The position numbers and the translations under genes are program-made. From assembly GCA_023078555.1 (NCBI GenBank), contig CM041201.1:253213-317212 (forward strand): a stretch of 64,000 nucleotides of DNA, given 5' to 3'. Each line of letters begins with the position of its first letter. Positions within the stretch are counted from its first letter, which is position 1. A model generated the notes under the pieces. It saw only the letters and a program-made list of their open reading frames with translations. It was not told the origin of the DNA and did no database searches. Source of the DNA: Ulva prolifera (Eukaryota > Chlorophyta > Ulvophyceae > Ulvales > Ulvaceae). Below, one piece after another: positions 42,416 through 58,327 of this stretch.

Positions 42416-43869
42416 TCAAGCAGCTACGATCGCAGTCCCGCCAAAATTGAGTGCATATATAGCCCCGGAGATCATCCCCACCATGGCACCCATGACCACT
42501 TGCAGAGGCGTGTGGCCTAATACCTCTTTCAGCTTCCGTTCACTGACAACATGGCCCTTCAGCAGTTCCTACACAGACGACCATCAGCATCAGCAAGCGA
42601 CAGCACCAGCACGGGTGCCACCGGAGCACACATGCGCTGCAAGAGAGTCACATTCCTCTACAGTTGTTCTGCGATATGACGAGGCTGAACATGAACACAG
42701 CAAGCAGCAGGCACTGCACTGGCTGCTCAGCCGGAGTTGACTTTCGCCCGCAGATTGCGCACACCCCTCAACTACACCGACCAGAAGCAATGCAGTCAGA
42801 TACATGCCCGAAACACGCGTGTTGAAAGAGCATCCCATGCGACCTGCAGCGAGAGAAACACTCACACCCTGCTCCCCTGGCATGACTACTCTGGCATCGG
42901 AACCACCACAACGACCGGCTACCTGAGCTCGGGCAAACTTGGGAAGCAGTGTAGGACCTGAGCGACTCCACTCGGGCATGATAAAAGTCGCGTGTTAACT
43001 GCACACCTGCTAGCGCAAGAGACAACTGCACCGCGGTTCAACACACAGTCAAAGCAGCCAGGGATGCACAACTCCCAAATGGATCACAATGGACGCAGCT
43101 TCCATGGCATCCTATCCTTCACCTCAGTGCACCATCGATACTGCAGGCAGCGGCGATGCTGCGAGCAGGGGGGGGTGGAGGGTGATCACGGGCCTCTTTT
43201 AGCAAGGCCTCGTGGCTGTCAGGACATGCAATGCAATGCAATGATGCCTGGTTGCTGCTGCACCGCAGATGTGGCTTTGGTGGGAGGATAGGGCTGCACC
43301 TGGACGACAGTGTTGAGGACCTGGGCCTGAGCACCGGCATGCCTCCGCACGCCCGCAGCATCATACATCACAATCAAGCTAAAGCATAGCGCCATCGCGA
43401 ACAGCGAGCTCTCGAATCCATGTCGCACCCCTATCGCTGTGGTGACGGCCTGCATGGCAGAGCGGGGATTGGCTTCATCGTCCAAGGGCACAAGCAGTTT
43501 CATGGACATGTAAGTGCAGAGCAGCCGCTTGTCCCGAGCTATGAGCTTGGTTTGTGATGGTGTGGTGCGCATGGGGGTGGGGGGCAGTGTTGTCTGGGAT
43601 CGGACCATGCACAACGAGGAGTGCGATGATGGCATGCCTCCAGAGGCCACTAGCTGAGAGAGGTCCCATTTCCTCATCTTGATGTAGTGAGTGAACACCT
43701 TGGCCACCTGTGCCACTGCCCAGCCACAGAAACCGGCCACAAAAATGACATTGGATGTGATCTCCACCCAGAATGTTGATGATGCCAGAGGTGCCCAAAG
43801 CGCTCCAGCATGTGCTTGATGTAGTACACGGCGGCACGGTCTGCATGTAGCGAGCCATCGTTGGCGCAT
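42416..43869 (-). CDS. DUF212 / divergent PAP2-family membrane protein (3 exons)
   Basis: Exons 43869-43606, 43449-43300 and 42568-42416 join in frame to 188 residues. The N terminus MRQRWLATCRPCRRVLHQAH is basic and could be a transit peptide; the start is not certain. The core reads TSNVIFVAGFCGWAVAQVAK, VFTHYIKMRKWDLSQLVAS, then GGMPSSHSSLCM/AVTTAIG and FESSLFAMALCFSLIVMYDA, AGVRRHAGAQAQVLN, and in the last exon KLKEVLGHTPLQVVMGAMVG. These are the conserved blocks of the family annotated as acid phosphatase/vanadium haloperoxidase-related, with several TM helices. Known plant members are plastid proteins. Enzymatic activity is unproven for the family. Donors are GTCCGA and GTGCAG. The large last intron has no visible coding content. 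Confidence 0.9.
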
Positions 43870-45081
43870 GGTCACACAGTAGAGCTGTATATTCCAGCTG
43901 CTGAGTGGCCTCAAGCAAGTGGCTTTAGACACGGTCAGCTGGTGCGACCTACCCAAGAAAACACGCGAAAATGAATGACAAGGAAATAACCTGATACATG
44001 AAGCAGGAAGTGAAAGGCACACTGCTGCGGGATGCCGCTGATATATTGGGGCAGCACCCACGCTAAAACACCGGGAAGAAAATGATCAGCCACGTAGTCC
44101 TTCTATTTCTCAGTCAGAATGTACTACAAGTATTATATGTGACCGGCAGAATGCGCGCTGACGCTTCACCAGCACGCATAAGACTGCAGGCGCACCCCGA
44201 GCTGAACGAATCCGATCTCATCTGGAACGGCTGCCAGGGATAATGTGGACAACATGAATGGCCACATGTACTGAGACGTTTTTGTAGCTGTTGTCCGGAC
44301 TTTTGCGTGATACAACTTGCGCTAGTGCGTCTGCTGTGCCGATGCTCGATTCGCGTGGGCATGGCACTTAGCTTCTTGCTTTGCGTCGACTGATGTGATG
44401 ACAGCCTAGCTGACGAAGCAGAACTCATCATTACAGCGTCTCAAAGAATAGCAGCACTGGCCAATGCACACTTGCGCAAGTCGCACAGGGACTTCTATCA
44501 CCGACGCCGGAGCGGCACTGCAGTCAATTCCACGGCAACAGCTGACTCTCAGCACATCGTATGATACACGTCGGGGAATCACATCTACTCTGCAGCTTCG
44601 AAGCGTTGCACACATGTTCAGATATTCAGAGTTTCGCTGTAGCATCAGATTCGCTGCTCATGCATACTGGACCTCAGAGAGGCTCGGTAGCAACACGAGC
44701 AAGCACTGATCGGGCACTTGAGCGTATAGTATCATATCGCTGTGAAAATAGTCATTGCGTGGCTGCCGTGCGTATTTCCGGTGTTTCCTCCCAGCCTGCC
44801 CGCGGTTGTGACCAATGGCTGTTATTCAAGCGACAACTCGCGCAAGAAGCGCACCGCAGTGCATACGTGGGTATGGTAGATGTAGAATCTCTCACTCGAA
44901 GCGCTGTTTAAGCACCGGCGCAGAACCCGACAAGGAGATTGGTGTAGGGACGGTATGCTCGTGACCATATATGCTGCCGTTTCCTCTCTCGTACCTGAAT
45001 ACAATGCCAGACCCGTGAAACTGAGAGCTCAACAGTGTAAGTTTTGTGCTTGTCATTTGAAACGCAATCATCTGGCCACAG
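43870..45081. other. Unassigned interval
   Basis: No supported gene. The upstream part may hold 5' sequence of the DUF212 gene and the downstream part (44.9-45.08 kb) the unplaced first exon(s) of the plus-strand two-TM protein. Short frames at 44.4-44.9 kb lack motifs. Confidence 0.35.
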
Positions 45082-45592
45082 ACATCCGGCAGCGCCGCTG
45101 AAGATGAAGTACCAGTGTGGGAGAAACGGGAGCAGGACAGAAAATTAAAAGAGCAATCTAAAGACTTGCCATTCGGCTTGTACCTACTCTTGTCATCTTT
45201 TGTAGCTATTGCAGCGGTATGCTTCGTCTTCCACCAAGCACGCTACAGTCCTTTTGAGTTGACACCTGGCAATGTTCACTGAGGCCTGGCAAAACCAGCC
45301 TGATCGCTGCCTGAGCCCACACCCGCAAACGCCTTGAAGCCTCAGGAGGACGAGGACGAGGCAAGCAGTCTGTCATTTAGACAATCATCTGTTCATGCAG
45401 ATTGGATCCGTATTTGAATTCTTCAACAAAAACTCGATTTTCGGTGTTGTTGAGCCATCAAGCCCCCTTTACCTGCCTATTCTTGGAGTATTTGCGCTGA
45501 CGGGACTTCCAACTGCTGGGTGGCTGTTTATCAAGGCTGTCACAGTTGCAAATGAGCAGGCTGAACGGATGGACAAAGCTGATGGCATGTGA
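45082..45592 (+). CDS. Two-TM protein, probably plastid (last two exons; 5' end not found)
   Basis: Exons 45082-45216 and 45401-45592 join in phase 0 (donor GTATGC, acceptor CATGCAG). Exon 1 reads SAAEDEVPVWEKREQDRKLK, EQSKDLPFGLYLLLSSFVAI and AA. Exon 2 reads IGSVFEFFNKNSIFGVVEPS, SPLYLPILGVFALTGLPTAG, WLFIKAVTVANEQAERMD and ends KADGM. The two hydrophobic segments and the FEFFNKNSIFGV-type linker feel like a conserved green-lineage thylakoid protein, but I cannot name it. The upstream exon, presumably with a transit peptide, could not be placed because frames before 45082 do not join in phase. Confidence 0.6.
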
Positions 45593-46173
45593 TGTTAGCC
45601 TGATATGTGTTATTTCGCTTTGAGACGCTGCAGTTGGTGTGGAGACGTCATTGATGCAAGCACCGGATTTTGTGGTGCACTTTCTGCAAGCAGATTGATG
45701 AGTCCACCCTGGGTGCTATGTGCATGGTTGGGACACGCCGTGATAGTGATTGCGATCAATCCAAAATCGCATTGAAACGGCGTGACCGTCATGTTTCCAC
45801 ACAATTGGGCTGTGAAGCGACCAGTACCGCTAATATCAGCTTCGATGATTCCCACTGTCACTGTGTCAACTATGCTCGCTGTACACCATGCATGGCATCC
45901 GGCGTGGCCCACAGCCTCGGCCCTGCGGGATCGATGGACGTGGGAGCCGTTTCATTGCTTGCAGAGAGAATATAGGCGACGCTGTGTTGTATACTCGCCA
46001 GGAAGTTGTGTCCGCGTATTGCATAGGGATCGTCATGTGACTTGCATGCGATACTACTGTCGACAGACACAAAGGGCACGAGGCTATCCGAATTCGTCGC
46101 GCCTTGTGGCAGCAACATAATAGAAATATGGCGACGTTGGGTAGTTGATGTGGCATCGCTCACCGTTCTTTTC
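45593..46173. other. Unassigned interval
   Basis: 3' region of the two-TM gene and 5' region of the calcineurin B-like gene, both on the plus strand. I see no further coding exon. Confidence 0.45.
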
Positions 46174-47095
46174 ATGGGTGCATCGCTGTCCAGCGCGCTG
46201 GACCGTGAGCCAGGAGCCGGTCTGACCAAGAAGGATGTGGAACGTCTTAAGAAAAGGTTGAGTTCTATACTGCAAGACTGAAGGGGGCGTGACCTCAACA
46301 TCTGTTAATGCAGCGCATCACGTCCCGTCCCAAGTTGTTGACACAGGCCACCAAATCTGGTATGAGCGATATCTGCAGGTTCAAGCGCCTTTCAGGAGGA
46401 TCTGACGTTTTGTCAGCTCAACAATTTGAGCTCATTCCAGAGTTGGCAGGCAACCCTTATCTGCCACGCTTATTCGAGATGTTTGCAAAGGACCAGTCGC
46501 AGATTTCTCAGGTGCAGATCAAGCCGTGCATCAGGCGGTGCCTTAGGGCCACACCATACACGTAAATTCTGAGTGTTCAGGTTGAATTCAATAACGCAAT
46601 AGATAGCTTTCTGAAAGCTCAGTCTCCGGAAGATCGGATGCAGCGTGCGCACCGCATCGCCAGTCTGTGCTTCAGCCACCTATGCAACTTCGACATCAGC
46701 AAGATTCAATTGCTTAATTCTGTGCAGTGGCATTCCGTATGTTTGACATCTCTGGTAATGGTATCGGAGAGACTGAACTCATAGCAATGCTTTCCAAGAG
46801 CCTCGGCAATCAAATGTCACTGAAGCAGCTGCAAACGGTGAGTTCTTGTTCGCCATGCTGCGGCGTTCACTACAAGCTTTGATTGCTCACAGCGCTCTGG
46901 GGGCTCATAAGCAGCTTTGGGGCACATGCAATTTTCGAGCATTGTCAAAGCTGTCGCGCCTCACAGTGACATTGTGAGCAGGTTGTCCGCAGCACAATCC
47001 AAGAGCATGACCGGAATTGCGATGGTCGACTAGATTATGAAGAGTTCAAGACTCTAATCAGCCAAGACGATATCAGCATGAACATGTTTCCTTGA
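46174..47095 (+). CDS. Calcineurin B-like EF-hand protein (5 exons, 167 aa)
   Basis: Exons 46174-46256, 46379-46511, 46581-46644, 46728-46837 and 46982-47095 join in frame. The start MGASLSSALDREPGAGLTKK is a typical N-myristoylation start. RLKKRFKRLS leads into the first EF-hand position. The length (calcineurin B is about 170 aa) and the block order LIPELAGNPYLPRLFEMFAK, VEFNNAIDSFL, LAFRMFDISGNGIGETELI, VVRSTIQEHDRNCDGRLDYE and EFKTLISQDDISMNMFP match the calcineurin B/CHP/CBL superfamily. Only EF4 (DRNCDGRLDYEE) has all ligands. EF1 (GGSDVLSAQQF) and EF2 (KDQSQISQVEF) lack them, and EF3 appears one residue short. The protein would regulate a phosphatase or kinase at a membrane. Assignment among calcineurin B, CHP and CBL is open. 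Confidence 0.82.
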
Positions 47096-47227
47096 GCTTG
47101 GTGCTGTCACCTGTACATGGCGTGTGCGTTCACGGTGCAACAGAACAGGGCAATAGTGACTTTTGAAGCGTGTTGAAGAGCACTAATTCGATACTGACAG
47201 TATGTATGATGTCATTGATACTTTGTG

Positions 47228-47388
47228 TTACAAGGACAAAGCAAGCGAGGCAGGTAGCACCGCAAGCAAGAACCAGGGGAACCGCACACCACGCAGCAAG
47301 CCACACAAAGCTCACACCAAAACACCCACGCAACGGCAGCACTCGCGCCGGACACAGCCACACACACGCCCACCCCCATCCGAACCCC
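47228..47388 (-). mobile_element. SINE-like element, copy 4, with 13-bp target duplication
   Basis: 161 bp flanked by TTGATACTTTGTG at 47215-47227 and 47389-47401. In minus sense it begins GGGGTTCGGATGGGGGTGGG and ends GCTTTGTCCTTGTAA. The body (GAGTGCTGCCGTTGCGTGGG, GTGTGCGGTTCCCCTGGTTC) is nearly the same as copies 1 and 2. It lies 130 bp past the stop of the calcineurin B-like gene, perhaps in its 3' untranslated region. Confidence 0.9.
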
Positions 47389-47401
47389 TTGATACTTTGT
47401 G

Positions 47402-50400
47402 CAGTACTCAGTTAAGCTGGAATCACCAGCAGTACCTGCTGCCGGAAGTCAAATAGCCCATGTCTGTAAGAAACAAGCGGCTATCGTAGGGCTCAGACGG
47501 GCGCACTTCAGTCCCAGCCATGCGTTCTGAAGTCCCAAGCATGAATGTATAAAAACCAAGCGGCTGTGGTACGTGTGGGCCCGTCGTCAGCTCGCTGTGA
47601 GTAGTCGATCTTCCATTACATACGACAGCTAGGAACGTCCTGCATTGCTGCAAATATCGCAACTCGCAAGGTATTGATCGAACCTCCTTGGTGCGTCGTA
47701 CTATTCTTGCGATCGGCGACGGCCAGCTGCAGCGAGTCCCCACCGGCATGCGGTAGTTGCGAACAGGGGGTGAGCCCGGCGACCGTTAGGCTCTAGCAGC
47801 GCATGGTCTACCATCTGTTGCGAGGGACAATGCCCGGCATGTTTTATGTGAATTATCGACGTACGCTGGATTACGGAGCGTGGCAAGGTACACTGCTCCT
47901 TCATGCGGTCAATGCGCCTGATACAGCCGCAACTGGCCAGCCATTCGCTCAAGACGACACATGTGCACAGAGTGGTATGTATGCGTATGCAGGTCGTGAT
48001 GATCTGCTTGTTTGAGTCCCTGACAGCTCCCGTGTCACTGCACCTCAACGAGCAGCGGCCCTGCAGCGGCGCGTTCCAGCGTGTCAGATGCTGACTCAAA
48101 CGTGCAGCCTTGCTCAAGTATATACAGGATGACAAATACACCAGTAATGTATATGTTCGCATGATTTAGAGAGGTACGGCGGATTGGCGTGCAACAACCT
48201 GGTCGGAGCAGTCGGTTTGAGTCACAATCGCTCTCCCAGAGGAGCAGCAGCTTCGGAATTTGTGCCCGTCGCACACCGGCGCGGTGTCCATCAGCACCTC
48301 ACGCACGGGCACTGACTGGTCAACCCTAAAGTCGTCCGGCTGTCTGCGCTGCTGTTCTGTGTCACGCAGCTTTGCCTTTCGCAGCGTCTTTGGGCTGGCC
48401 CTGCATCTGACGCCAGGAGCCTTGGACTCCACGGCCGGAACCCCGTGCCTCGCTGACGATGTACATCTGCAACGTGCACCACTTCATGCTACACTCCAAT
48501 CACTCTTATCACAGTATGATGTGGATCAACTGGATATCAGGACCTGTCCAGTGTCAAGGCAGCATGCTGTCATGGTTGTGCTCGGACCCACCAACAAGAC
48601 CGCCGCTGCATGTCAAAGCTGCCTATCAAGTCCAAGCCTGCCCGTGTCTGAGACGAGGACTTTACCAGAGCAGGCCAGGAGGACCACAACTGCATGCTCA
48701 ACAGCATAGATGCCACAGCAAGCAGCATTCCCATGCACACAGGCTCCCGATGGTGCTGCCACGAGGATAGTGACTGCAATTATGCAGAGCCCATGAACAA
48801 TGCTGGCCTGCAACGGCGCCTGGTAAGCTGAGCCCCCAGCGACCCTTCCAGTACACGCGCATGCGTACGTGCCACAATCCTGGCGTGGCTGCTCCCGATG
48901 GACCTCCAGCCAGGGCCTCAGAGCATTGCACCACCGCCCCCCGCACTTACATGCATGGTTGAATCATTGTTGTGACACGCTGACAGCGCTGACTTCAGCA
49001 GCATCTTCGTGCGACCACATGTCTAGACCGCGATGACACTGCGAGGCGCAGGGGGTTTTTCCTGGCATGTCGGAGGCAGTGGCTGCAGGTGTGTGCCCTG
49101 GGCGATGTCCCGCAGCAGCTGCGCTGCAGCCGGGCGAAGCAGGGATATGGGGGTCACTACACCCTCCGATGGTAGGCGCGGACTCCGGCGCGACTACCGC
49201 TGCATGCAGGGTGGGGGTCGGCAGCGCCGCGGATGCACTGTTGAGGCACGTCCACCCAGACCTCGAGCTGCAGCTCCGCCACGTCGGCCGGTGGGGACCG
49301 ATCTGCCAGACACCCGCACCGCCATGCTGGTGCCAGGACCAGCTCAATGCGTGCGTAGTTGCCCTTGCTGGCACGTGACACGCAAGCATGGGCATCACCT
49401 TGGTCCTCCATCAACCACACAGCAGTCCTCCACCCTTGGTATTGTGCAGGACCTTTAATGGCAGCCGGCGCCGCTGCGATTTTGGGCTACTGCCGACCGT
49501 TGCTGTTGGCATGTGTGGTGACTGGGCGTCGCCTTGCGCACGGTATGTGGCGCAGGGTTCTCTCAGATTTTGATCGCAGATGCATGCACATGGGTGTTCC
49601 CTTGACAGAACGGGTCCCTCCATTGGACGCATGGTGTCCAGCAACTATGCACTAGCTTCTTGACTAGACTAGCGGAGGCAAGTCTGCCTCATTGGAGCGC
49701 CTGCCTGCAGGTGTGCTTCCAGATTAATATTTCATGAGATCCAGCACGCTCTGCGAATACAAACCATCGCGTTCATTTATGGACAGATTGGCAGTCCTTG
49801 TCACACGTACCTCGCACTTGATCTTCGTAGTCCTAAACAAGGTGTATGTGCATGCCATAAGCCACCATGATGGCTAAGCTGTACCAGAGACACTACGTGC
49901 AAGCAGTGGCCACTGAATGCTTGACCATGATGAACCCAGACCTGCGCCTGTGCCCATGCAGGCTTGTGCCAGGCTCATTCACAGATTGCATGTGGTGTCC
50001 CTGCATTCAATGAAACCTATCCTTGCTCAATGGGAAATCGCCACACAGATACACTACCCACAAAGCCAAGAGCCTAGAAGTACCACATGAGCCCAGCAGG
50101 CAGTGACAATCACGCATGCTCCACGTCTCAGATCCTCGTGTACGCTTCATGATCAATACTCTCAATAGAAATATATAGCTGGTAAATGTAACCAAAGAAT
50201 CGCCTAAACCTGTACGCCTAACTACTACAGAAACATCTTCCACACCATGACCCCTACACTCAGTCCGCCACGGCTGAGCCTCAAACCAGCAGCACAGCGA
50301 GCTGCAGCTGCAACTCTGACCAAACGCTGCCACCTCTCCGTTTCGGCCTCAGCCACCAATCTCAGAGAATAAGGAGCGGCGTCGGTGCGGCGCTTCACAC

Positions 50401-50623
50401 AGCACACGGTGGCTCCGTCACTAGAGATCACCATGCGACTGCGGCCTCAGGACTGCACAGCCCCGCAGCGCAGCCGCAGCCCAACCGCACAGCAGCTACC
50501 AGCATTCGCACGACTCCACTACCATTCACTCAGCGCCCAAAGCAGCTGCGTGGCTGTTGACCACACGCCTCCATCCCCCTTTCGTTCTAATTCGGCCGAA
50601 ACGGCCGCGCGAGAGCCGCAGGC
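47402..50623. other. Unassigned 3.2-kb interval
   Basis: No gene is assigned. Candidates worth noting are a minus-strand frame 48613-48813 with a signal-peptide start (MQASIVHGLCIIAVTILVAA), a minus-strand frame at 48166-48432 (DQSVPVREVLMDTAPVCDGH), and a minus-strand frame near 49.16-49.42 kb (NYARIELVLAPAWRCGCLAD). None has enough motif support, and splice joins were not convincing. Confidence 0.3.
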
Positions 50624-51711
50624 CTACACGCCGTGCGCGCCCGCGAGCACCACCACGGGTTCATGTACAAGGTACTGCATTGGGCGCAGGGTCCCATCCC
50701 AGAACCCGGCCCCTCCGCGCGCCCACATCGCCGGCGGCGGGCCGAACTTGGCTTCGAAGGCCGGCTCCGCCTCGCGCCGATGGAACGCCCGCTGCACAAC
50801 CGCATCGGCGGTGAGGAGCGCGGCAACGGTGGCTGTGGTTGAAGCCACCCACAGCAGCGCCGCGAAGAGCGGGCCGAGCAGCCAGCCGAGGAGGGCGGCG
50901 AGGGCGAGGAAGGGCAGCCAGGTGTACACCGCCGCGGCCACGCTGACGAATCGGCCTCGGGAGAACAGCAGCCAGCCCTACACAGCACGGAGGGCTGGGG
51001 CGCATTGGAAGGCGTGGCCATGGGGGCCATGGAGATGTGTGAATGATTTCACAGCAACTGTGTTCTTTCACAAGATGTGGAGGGGGCGATCGCAGTGCCT
51101 TCAGGCGCGAATAGATGCAAGGGCCGTCAGCGCGGTGCAGATTATATCTGACGGGCTGTGAGTTCGGCAGATGCTGAGGCAGGTGCGTGCCATCATGCAC
51201 GAGGTCGGAACTGTTCACGTATGGTGACCATGGCAGCAGTGCTAGGTAACATCACGATGGCATGTGTAAGCATGTGTCCGCCGGGATCATGTGAGCAAGA
51301 CACACGTGCACAGTTGAGAGGATGAGCGTTGGTGGTGTTGGGGGCACACAAGGTACGCGATGTTCCAGGAGCTGTGCCCTGCAAAGCGGATCTGCTCAAG
51401 GAAGTGCGCCACGAAGTTGTGGCAGTTGCAGCCACACAGGCTGTACATTCGGCCGTTGTACACTGCAGTCGAGTAGTTGAGAGCTGCATCCCAGGACCGG
51501 CGGATGTCATCGCTGGACGCCAGGGCCGCTGCCGCATCTGGGCGCAGCTGCACATACCGGCAGGGATTTCCGAATGCAAAGTTCCCTCGGATCACCCCGT
51601 TGCCGGCGAAGTCGTGAATTGTGCCCTGGCTTGAGCATATGCCTGCAAGAAGTGCCGGTGTTGAGGCTGTGAATGTATGCACAGAAAGTGCACACATGGC
51701 CATGGGAGCAG

Positions 51712-54681
<2,970 letters not shown>

Positions 54682-55752
54682 TGCCGGCGCTGAGATGCTA
54701 CAGCACTGCTGCACGCATGCTGCGCCCGCAGGGCTGCAGCTGCTCGGGGTGCAGCTGGCTGACTGTACCATGCCACTTGCATTGGGGAGGGGGACTGCGG
54801 GCTTCGGCAGCAGTGGGTGGCGCTGCAATGTTTTCCAGCAGTGCGGTGACAACGACAATCTGGGCGCGGCCCTGAACGTGTATGTGCCTGTGTGAATGTG
54901 CCTGGGATCTAATCGGCTTGATGGAGCCTTGGCAGGAGCTGCAAGTCGAGTAGAGTGGGCCTGTTGTGTGGTGCTGGAGATGTTGACCTCGTTTTATTCC
55001 CGCATGTCACCTGTGCGGTCCCAGTTATCCGAGTGTATGGTCTTACGAGCTGAAAAACCTGGCATCTAATCTTAGTCTACGATATTGTGTCAACACTGCT
55101 CGGGCTTACAATGTGGCAGCTTCACTGTCTTTCATCTGCATGCATTACTGGTGATTGGCTTTCCATATCAAGTCTGGTGCAACATGACAGAGTGGCACTG
55201 CAGTAGAGCTGCATAATCGATATTCTGTCTTATATACTCTACACCTCGATTCCCACCTCAGTGCAGGTGGAGATGTACCAAGGAATTGCAGGGGATCTCA
55301 ACAAGTTGCAAGTGCACTGTAGCAGTCGCCCCTGAACATGAGGAGGGCCATGCCAGAACTCTGGCGAACATGGTGCACTTGTGATCCGTGGTCAAGCCCG
55401 GAAATGCAATGCACAGACACACGGCCTGTGCAGTAACAACCGGAGCTACTGTGGCACTCATATGCATCACGCCCTGCGGCTGCCATTCCTTACATTCACA
55501 CCCACCTCCCGCCCCGGGTGGAACTGCCTGCCGCACTTCGCATTGCCACCCAGCACAAGACACTCACTCACAGCCACATGCCAGACGCTGCCCGCACGCA
55601 GTCGCCCCGAGAGGAGCGCATCCTGCACCCCCGGCCGTGTGCACATCACCATGCAAACTCCCACGCACACATGCCCCGCCCCTGACCCCTAACCCCCACA
55701 CACAATCGCCCGCACTCTTGTGACGTGGTGGCCGCCCACGCGAGCGCCGGCC
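54682..55752. other. Unassigned interval between RAB2 and the YlmG-like gene
   Basis: The 3' flanks of two convergent genes. C-rich stretches at 55.5-55.7 kb carry open frames without motifs. No gene is seen. Confidence 0.45.
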
Positions 55753-56817
55753 TCACCACCACGCCTCGATGTCGTCATCCGTGTACACGGTGAGGTAGCC
55801 CTTGAGGGCTTGCAGCACGAAGAAGCCGAGCAGGGGCGTGAGGTCGATCGCCCCGAGCAGCGGGGGCACGATGCCGGTGAAGATGTTGAGGTACGGGTCC
55901 GTGACCTGCCGCAGCTCCCGCCAGATCGTGCGCTCCCAGTCAAACGCCGGGAACCACGACAGAATCACGCTGCACACACGGCACAGGCTCTCACAGAATC
56001 CTCCCTGACTTTGAACTTCACAGTTCGAAGATACATATGTGGGGGGGGATCAATGCAATCATAATGCATGAATCAATGCAGTCACAACACAACACGCGGG
56101 GCGCCCGTTGGGATGGTTTGTGCGTTGGCTGTGGCCGCCGCCATGAGAGGGCCACGCCGCGCAGAGTGCGGGTGGGTGGCCCCGAGGGCTGTGTGAGGTG
56201 GCATGGTGGCAGTGTGGTGGGGTGAATGGCGATGCCCAGGCCCGCAGCCGTGGGCCCGTGAGTGAGCGTGCTTCTGTGTCATTGCCTGCTGCACAGTGGG
56301 CGGCGTACGCCCCAAGACAAGCTGGCTGCGCTGATGTGGCACTGCCAACTCGATGCAGCCGGAGGAGCAGACTGTGCAGCGACAGCAAGACGTTCTGTGG
56401 AACTGAGGAAGACGTTCTGTGGAACTGAGGCTCGGATGAAGACAGCGATGGCGGCTCTCGATGCGCCGGTGCAGTGCCACACTGCAGAGGTCAACGGTGT
56501 CACGGTCGGTTGGAGGCGCACCGAATGAAGAGGAAGAGGAGGTACAGGTTGACAAAGTGGTAGACGGCCTGGTTGAGCATGATGAAGAGCTCGGACGGGC
56601 CTTTCGCTCCAACGACAGCCGAGGCAAACGGGAAAACGAGAGCCCCGCTGTGGGCCGTCTTGAAAACCCCGCTCATTTCGCGGTTCGCCCTCCCGTCAGC
56701 GATCCACTTCAAGGCTGCGGCGTGCCTTGCTGCAAGCCATGCTGGCACCGCGGTCGTGATGAAGCTGTGGACCGCCTTTCTGGCGCTGCTGCATGTGCTT
56801 GCAATGGATGTTAATGG
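55753..56817 (-). CDS. YlmG/YGGT-family membrane protein, probably plastid (2 exons seen, first exon missing)
   Basis: Exons 56817-56522 and 55969-55753 join in the codon of an Arg (donor GTGCGC, acceptor GTGTGCAG). The upstream exon begins without Met (LTSIASTCSSARKAVHSFIT, transit-peptide-like) after an acceptor GGCAG, so a first exon is missing. The domain reads SELFIMLNQAVYHFVNLYLL, FLFIR/VILSWFPAF, LRQVTDPYLNIFTGIVPPLL and GAIDLTPLLGFFVLQALKGY. It ends DDDIEAWW. The LSWFP and DPYLNxFxGxxPP..G..D..P blocks are diagnostic of YGGT/YlmG. Plastid members are linked to nucleoid distribution and to cytochrome b6 maturation (CCB3). Which subtype this is cannot be told. Confidence 0.85.
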
Positions 56818-58327
56818 CTGCCGTGCGGGCTCCTGATGCGCCCAGTCCCCGGATAGATCACCGCAGGCAGCATGCCTGGGATGTAGGCTTAATCGCGCCC
56901 GCCTTCGCGGTGGCAGGGCGAAGGCACAGCTGCTGGTAGCCCTGCGGCCTGCAAGGAAGCACCACTGTGGTCATGCTACAGCGCGTACAGCCTGGACTAT
57001 CCCGGACTAGCGACATCCAAGCTGCTACAGAACAGGTCCATGACGGAACGCCATATCGGTTGGTGCGATGCCTCAAGCGTGCAAGCAAAAGAACTCCTTT
57101 GGCGGTGCAAAGGAAGCTGGCAACACAAGAGGAGCGGGGAAGCAGGGCAAGGCCAGCAAACTAAATCGGCGAGGAAAGACAGATGATGTGCAGTGATTAG
57201 AGTCAACTTGTCAATCTGCCAGCTGCTTTGGCAAGTCGCGCGAGCGTGCCGAGCATATTGCTGGCGGTGTACACTATCCGATGTTACACGCGTGCCGCAG
57301 AAGAAACTCGAGAGATCTGCACCTGACACAGCTAGCGGAGAGGCCATATTTATAGCTGACCTGACACGCCCAATATATCGCAGTTTGTAGAATACGAACG
57401 CTGGATATGCACTGCCGACAGGCTGCACCACGACTGCGCTGGAAAAGCGTGGCCTGCAAATCAACGCAAATGCTCGCCAGCTCAGTCCACGCGAAAACGC
57501 TGATCAACGATATGTTAGTGGTTCATGAGCTCGCGATCCCCCAGCAAGAGCCGACCCCGTGGCTAGGGTGCCGAATTGTTGTGGCATGCATGGAAAGTGC
57601 TGAATGTTCCCAGGAAGGGCCATGCCAGCCAACTCCACACAGCGAACCACGATCCTGTCAAGGTGGCCGCACTCACTCAACTGTTCTCAGCTCGGGCTCG
57701 GTCTTGAAGTATATCTCATTCCATTGAAGCACAACATGTAGCATGCTTCAGTTAGGCTGCACTGGCCATGCAGGTCCTGGCGTGGTGTTCCCACCCTAGG
57801 GGACACCACCCCAGCTCTGAGCAGAACACAGGACATCCATGTACATTGTTTTCCTGCATCGGAATTACCACACACGTAGGTGTCCTCAGCACAGACGCCC
57901 CCGCATCACCATATGCAGATGGAGTTGCAAGAGAGTAAAGGACCAATTGGTCCTGGCAGCATGAGCCGCATGTACTCAACCAGATCTCCCGAGCAGGTGA
58001 CGTGGCATGCCGAGGACGAAAATTTGCGGGAGTACCTGCTCACTTGCATGGACTCGGTGCATACCTGCATCGGCGGGTGCAACGGTCCCACCACACCACG
58101 GTACCACCACACCCAATTCAGATTTACTGTACTGTACCACACCGCAGGCGCCTGCCTGTACCCGTGCTGTGCTGTACCCGTGCTGTGCTGTACCCGTGCT
58201 GATTTGCCACGTGTGCCAGCTTTGCTGCGGCCAGGCAGAGCCCCGCGCTCCACCTGGGTGCGACCGAGTGGCAGTGCAGCGGCGAACTTGTAGCTGGCAG
58301 ATGGTGTTGGTGCAGGGGTGGGTGGGT
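56818..58327. other. Unassigned interval
   Basis: No gene could be supported. Short repeats occur, for example TACCCGTGCTGTGCTG three times near 58,158-58,200. A plus-strand frame at 57.96-58.08 kb (SRMYSTRSPEQVTWHAEDEN, LREYLLTCMDSVHTC) may be an exon. Confidence 0.35.

Noticed and set aside
50385..51161. 258-codon plus-strand frame
   Set aside because: It is antisense to exon 3 of the TMEM222-like gene, which has clear family motifs and consistent splicing.
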